Shown here piece by piece: positions 60,921 through 64,000 of a stretch of 64,000 nt of DNA. The notes under the pieces are model-generated. The model had not been told where the DNA came from. It made no database searches and saw only the letters and a program-made list of their open reading frames with translations. The position numbers and the translations under genes were made by a program. The DNA is from Vibrio crassostreae 9ZC13 (GTDB lineage Bacteria > Pseudomonadota > Gammaproteobacteria > Enterobacterales > Vibrionaceae): NCBI RefSeq assembly GCF_000272045.2, contig NZ_AJYZ02000019.1:1609202-1673201 (forward strand), in the 5' to 3' direction. Positions within the stretch are counted from its first letter, which is position 1; every line of letters starts with the position of its first letter.

Positions 60921-62996
60921 ATGTTTGGAAGATTAACTCTAGACTCAATTCCCTACCACGAACCCATTATTTTGGTCACGTTAACCATGATCGCTTTAGT
61001 GGGCAGCTTAGTGGTGTACGCGGTAACCAAAGCCGGTAAGTGGCAATACCTTTGGAATGAATGGTTTACGTCTGTAGACCACAAAAAATTGGGCTTCATG
61101 TACATTGCTGTTGCGATGGTGATGTTAGTTCGTGGCTTTGCTGATGCGGTCATGATGCGTAGCCAGCAATTGCTTTCTGCAGCCGGTGAAACGGGCTATT
61201 TGCCGCCACATCACTACGACCAGATCTTCACGGCTCACGGCGTGATCATGATTTTCTTCGTAGCGATGCCTTTGGTTATCGGTTTGATGAACATCATCGT
61301 GCCGTTGCAAATCGGTGCTCGTGATGTTGCATTCCCTTATCTGAATAACTTGAGCTTCTGGCTATTTGTGGTGGGTATTATCCTAACCAACATGTCGCTT
61401 GGCTTAGGTGAGTTTGGCCGTACGGGTTGGTTGGCGTATCCGCCGCTGTCTGGTATTGAGGCGAGCCCGGGAGTCGGGGTCGATTATTGGATATGGGCGC
61501 TGCAAATATCCGGAGTGGGTACTACGCTAACGGGTGTGAACTTCTTTGCGACCATTTTGCGCATGCGTACTCCGTCTATGCCAATGATGAAGATGCCAGT
61601 ATTCACGTGGGCGTCTCTGTGTGCCAACATCCTGATCATCATCTCTTTCCCAATCCTAACGGTAACCATCGCGTTACTGACTTTGGATAGATACATCGGC
61701 ACGCACTTTTTCACCAATGACCTTGGTGGCAACGTGATGATGTATGTGAACCTGATTTGGGCATGGGGACACCCTGAGGTGTACATCCTAATTTTGCCTA
61801 TTTTCGGTGTGTTCTCTGAAGTGACTGCAACCTTCTCTCGCAAAAAACTGTTTGGTTATACCTCACTGGTATGGGCAACAGTGGCGATCACTATTTTAGC
61901 GTTTGTGGTTTGGCTGCATCACTTCTTCACCATGGGTTCTGGCGCCAATGTGAATGCCTTCTTTGGCATCGCGACCATGATTATCTCTATCCCAACCGGG
62001 GTTAAGATCTTCAACTGGCTATTTACCATGTACAAAGGTCGTATCCGCTTCACCACACCAATGATGTGGACAGTGGGCTTCCTAATCACCTTTACCGTGG
62101 GTGGTATGACGGGCGTATTGATGGCAGTTCCGGGGGCAGATTTCATTCTGCATAACTCGGTATTCCTGATTGCTCACTTCCACAACGTAATCATCGGTGG
62201 TGTTGTCTTCGGTTGTTTTGCTGCGATTGGTTACTGGTTCCCGAAAGCGACCGGTTTCACTCTGAACGAGCTTTGGGGCAAACGCGCATTCTACTGCTGG
62301 ATCATCGGTTTCTTGATGGCGTTCTTGCCGCTTTACGCTCTGGGCTTTATGGGCATGACGCGTCGTTTGAGCCAAGACATTAACCCTGAGTTCTTCCCAC
62401 TACTGGCGGTTGCGGCTGCAGGTACGGGCGTGATTGCGATGGGTGTGGTGTGTCAGTTCGTTCAGATTTACGTGAGTGTTCGTGACCGAGACCAAAACCG
62501 AGATCTAACCGGTGACCCGTGGGGCGGACGTACCTTTGAATGGGCAACGTCTTCACCACCGCCGTTCTATAACTTTGCAAAACTGCCTAAGGGCGATGAG
62601 ATCGATTCGTTCTGGTATCAAAAGCAAAGTGGCGAGTTTGATCCAACTCAGGAAGAAGAATACGAACGTATTCACATGCCGAAGAACACACCGACAGGCA
62701 TTTATGTGTCTGTATGGGCGTTGGCATTTGGCTTCGCAATGATCTGGTACATCTGGTGGCTAGCGGCTGCAAGCTTAGTGGGCATCGTGGTGACGTGTAT
62801 TCAACACAGCTACAACGACGATGTGGACTACTACGTGGAAGTTGAAGAGATCAAAGCGATTGAAGCGGCTCGACGTGCGCAGCTTGCAGAAGCGAAAAAA
62901 CAGTCAGTGAAAGGCGATCATTCTGGTCGTGGTAACAGCGCTGACAGTGGTAATAACGACAATAAAGATGACTTGGAGACGACGTATGCAAGCTAA
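60921..62996 (+). CDS. cyoB: Cytochrome bo3 quinol oxidase subunit I
   Basis: A 691-residue heme-copper oxidase core with 15 helices. Ligand motifs are complete: [11 protein letters not shown] (heme b His), [14 protein letters not shown] (CuB His with cross-linked Tyr), [11 protein letters not shown] (CuB His pair) and HFHNVIIGG (heme His). It reduces oxygen to water and pumps protons. The C-terminal tail is charged ([14 protein letters not shown]...). cyoC overlaps its last 11 bases. Confidence 0.97.
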   Translation: MFGRLTLDSIPYHEPIILVTLTMIALVGSLVVYAVTKAGKWQYLWNEWFTSVDHKKLGFMYIAVAMVMLVRGFADAVMMRSQQLLSAAGETGYLPPHHYDQIFTAHGVIMIFFVAMPLVIGLMNIIVPLQIGARDVAFPYLNNLSFWLFVVGIILTNMSLGLGEFGRTGWLAYPPLSGIEASPGVGVDYWIWALQISGVGTTLTGVNFFATILRMRTPSMPMMKMPVFTWASLCANILIIISFPILTVTIALLTLDRYIGTHFFTNDLGGNVMMYVNLIWAWGHPEVYILILPIFGVFSEVTATFSRKKLFGYTSLVWATVAITILAFVVWLHHFFTMGSGANVNAFFGIATMIISIPTGVKIFNWLFTMYKGRIRFTTPMMWTVGFLITFTVGGMTGVLMAVPGADFILHNSVFLIAHFHNVIIGGVVFGCFAAIGYWFPKATGFTLNELWGKRAFYCWIIGFLMAFLPLYALGFMGMTRRLSQDINPEFFPLLAVAAAGTGVIAMGVVCQFVQIYVSVRDRDQNRDLTGDPWGGRTFEWATSSPPPFYNFAKLPKGDEIDSFWYQKQSGEFDPTQEEEYERIHMPKNTPTGIYVSVWALAFGFAMIWYIWWLAAASLVGIVVTCIQHSYNDDVDYYVEVEEIKAIEAARRAQLAEAKKQSVKGDHSGRGNSADSGNNDNKDDLETTYAS

Positions 62997-63603
62997 TACT
63001 CCGTCACACACTTATGATCTTGCACATTCGCATGATCATCACCACGAAGCTGCGGGCAACAAGTTGTTTGGCTTCTGGGTTTACTTGATGAGTGACTGTG
63101 TCCTGTTTGCCACGCTTTTCGCGACTTATGCCGTGCTTGAGAGTGGATCAATTGCAGGGCCGACAGGTAAAGACATCTTTGAACTGCCGTTCGTGTTTGT
63201 CGAAACCATGATGCTGCTGTTCAGTAGTATCACATTCGGTTTTGGCATGATTGCGATGAAGCGCAAAGACGTGACCGGACTGAAGCGCTGGATCAAAGTG
63301 ACTTTCGCATTGGGCTTAGCCTTTATCTGTATGGAAGTGTATGAGTTCCATCATTTGATTGCAGAAGGTTATGGCCCTCAAGAAAGTGCATTCCTTTCTG
63401 CGTTCTTTACCTTGGTTGGCACACACGGTTTGCACGTAACGTTTGGCCTGATTTGGATGGCGGTGGCGTACCACCAACTTTCAACCAAAGGCTTGAACGA
63501 CAACATGTCGATGCGCTTCCAGTGCTTGAGCTTGTTCTGGCACTTCCTTGATATCGTTTGGATTTGTGTATTTACCATCGTGTACTTAATGGGGGTGATG
63601 TAA
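62986..63603 (+). CDS. cyoC: Cytochrome bo3 quinol oxidase subunit III
   Basis: A 205-residue subunit with five helices and a His-rich N-terminus (HSHDHHHE). Motifs [12 protein letters not shown] and [15 protein letters not shown] match subunit III of the heme-copper oxidases. The start at 62986 overlaps cyoB by 11 bases, with GGAG about nine bases upstream; the longer frame from 62929 is not used. It stabilises subunit I. Confidence 0.95.
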   Translation: MQANTPSHTYDLAHSHDHHHEAAGNKLFGFWVYLMSDCVLFATLFATYAVLESGSIAGPTGKDIFELPFVFVETMMLLFSSITFGFGMIAMKRKDVTGLKRWIKVTFALGLAFICMEVYEFHHLIAEGYGPQESAFLSAFFTLVGTHGLHVTFGLIWMAVAYHQLSTKGLNDNMSMRFQCLSLFWHFLDIVWICVFTIVYLMGVM

Positions 63604-63914
63604 TGGAACAGCATCTAGACAGCGGTGCAACGGATTACGTGAAAGGCTTTATTGCGTCACTGATTCTGACCATTATTCCGTTCTACATTGTGTGGTCACA
63701 TGCGCTACCAAGCACGGAAACTTACGTGATCTTGTTCGGTTGTGCGCTGGTGCAAATCTTTGTGCACTTTAAGTACTTCTTGCATATGGAAGCGAAATCT
63801 TCCGATGGGCGTTGGAACTTAGTGTCACTGATGTTTACTGCCATTGTTGTATTGATTCTTATCGCTGGCTCGGTATGGATCATCTACAACATGAACGTCA
63901 ACATGAAGTTGTAG
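63603..63914 (+). CDS. cyoD: Cytochrome bo3 quinol oxidase subunit IV
   Basis: A 103-residue subunit with three helices (SLILTIIPFYIVWSHA, VILFGCALVQIFVHFKYFLHM, LMFTAIVVLILIAGSVWIIY). The TAATG junction shares one base with the cyoC stop (start at 63603). It assists assembly of the copper site. cyoE starts 8 bases after its stop. Confidence 0.95.
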   Translation: MEQHLDSGATDYVKGFIASLILTIIPFYIVWSHALPSTETYVILFGCALVQIFVHFKYFLHMEAKSSDGRWNLVSLMFTAIVVLILIAGSVWIIYNMNVNMKL

Positions 63915-63922
63915 GCCAAGGT

Positions 63923-64000
63923 ATGCTGAAAAAATATTTGTCTATTACCAAACCGGGCATCATTTTCGGCAACCTGATTTCTGTTGCGGCGGGGGTCTTT
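63923..64000 (+). CDS. cyoE: Protoheme IX farnesyltransferase, 5' part (cut by window end)
   Basis: The first 26 codons read MLKKYLSITKPGIIFGNLIS and VAAGVF, the typical start of CyoE with the first membrane segment. The frame is open to the last base. It makes heme O for the bo3 oxidase, completing cyoABCDE. Identified from its N-terminus and position only. Confidence 0.88.
   Translation, partial: MLKKYLSITKPGIIFGNLISVAAGVF

Overview
The window looks like a chromosomal segment of a marine Vibrio, probably of the Splendidus clade and possibly the second chromosome. This is inferred from gene content and codon style: an scr sucrose PTS operon, AzlCD, SoxR, AhpC/AhpF, blc, VexAB-like RND efflux and cyoABCDE. 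No rRNA, tRNA, CRISPR array, integrase or insertion sequence was recognised.

Layout. 1-4.9 kb: sucrose uptake and hydrolysis operon (EIIBC, scrB, outer-membrane porin, scrK), closed by a strong terminator. 4.9-9.4 kb: small lipoprotein, AraC regulator with AzlC/AzlD exporter, DUF2059 protein, two-domain RNase HI. 9.5-13.8 kb: surface-glycan mini-cluster (GT4, GT2, Wzx-type flippase, small secreted protein). 13.9-19.6 kb: LysE exporter, APH-like kinase, GNAT, periplasmic glutathione peroxidase with a DUF3429 membrane protein, ABC1/UbiB kinase-like protein, a 31-residue membrane miniprotein, DCC thiol protein and DUF1439 lipoprotein. 19.8-23.9 kb: redox block with a CDGSH-glutamate synthase-like fusion, an FMN reductase behind a textbook SoxR promoter, soxR, a VOC protein and a globin-like protein.

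24-33.5 kb: a deletion scar joins a 5'-truncated outer-membrane protein gene to a 5'-truncated sulfatase gene. It is followed by an uncharacterised catabolic-looking module: LacI regulator, general porin, tandem SnoaL/NTF2-like protein and MFS transporter on the minus strand, divergent from an SSS symporter and L-serine dehydratase. The divergent promoter holds a LacI-type operator candidate and a CRP-like site. 33.5-37.3 kb: Lrp/LysE pair and ahpCF. 37.6-40.7 kb: a 713-bp unit (AT-rich inverted repeat, promoter region, VOC gene, terminator) present twice and flanking an NCS2 purine/pyrimidine permease.

41-54 kb: RlpA-like lipoprotein, an exported family II (DHH) pyrophosphatase, and a run of amidohydrolase-type genes (M19-like dipeptidase, N-acyl-D-amino-acid deacylase-like, imidazolonepropionase-like, YtcJ-like) with an outer-membrane protein and a lipase-like lipoprotein. 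Two of these genes are broken by frameshift or small deletion, and the intergenic DNA carries dispersed and tandem repeats. 54-59.3 kb: TetR regulator divergent from an RND efflux pair, with a perfect 27-bp palindrome between them. 60-64 kb: cytochrome bo3 quinol oxidase cyoABCD and the first codons of cyoE, cut by the window end.

Main points for follow-up are the SoxR-controlled FMN reductase, the duplicated VOC unit around a nucleobase permease, the LacI/porin/SnoaL/MFS/SSS/SdaA module beside a sulfatase scar, the exported pyrophosphatase, the metal-site-divergent M19 protein and the three broken loci.
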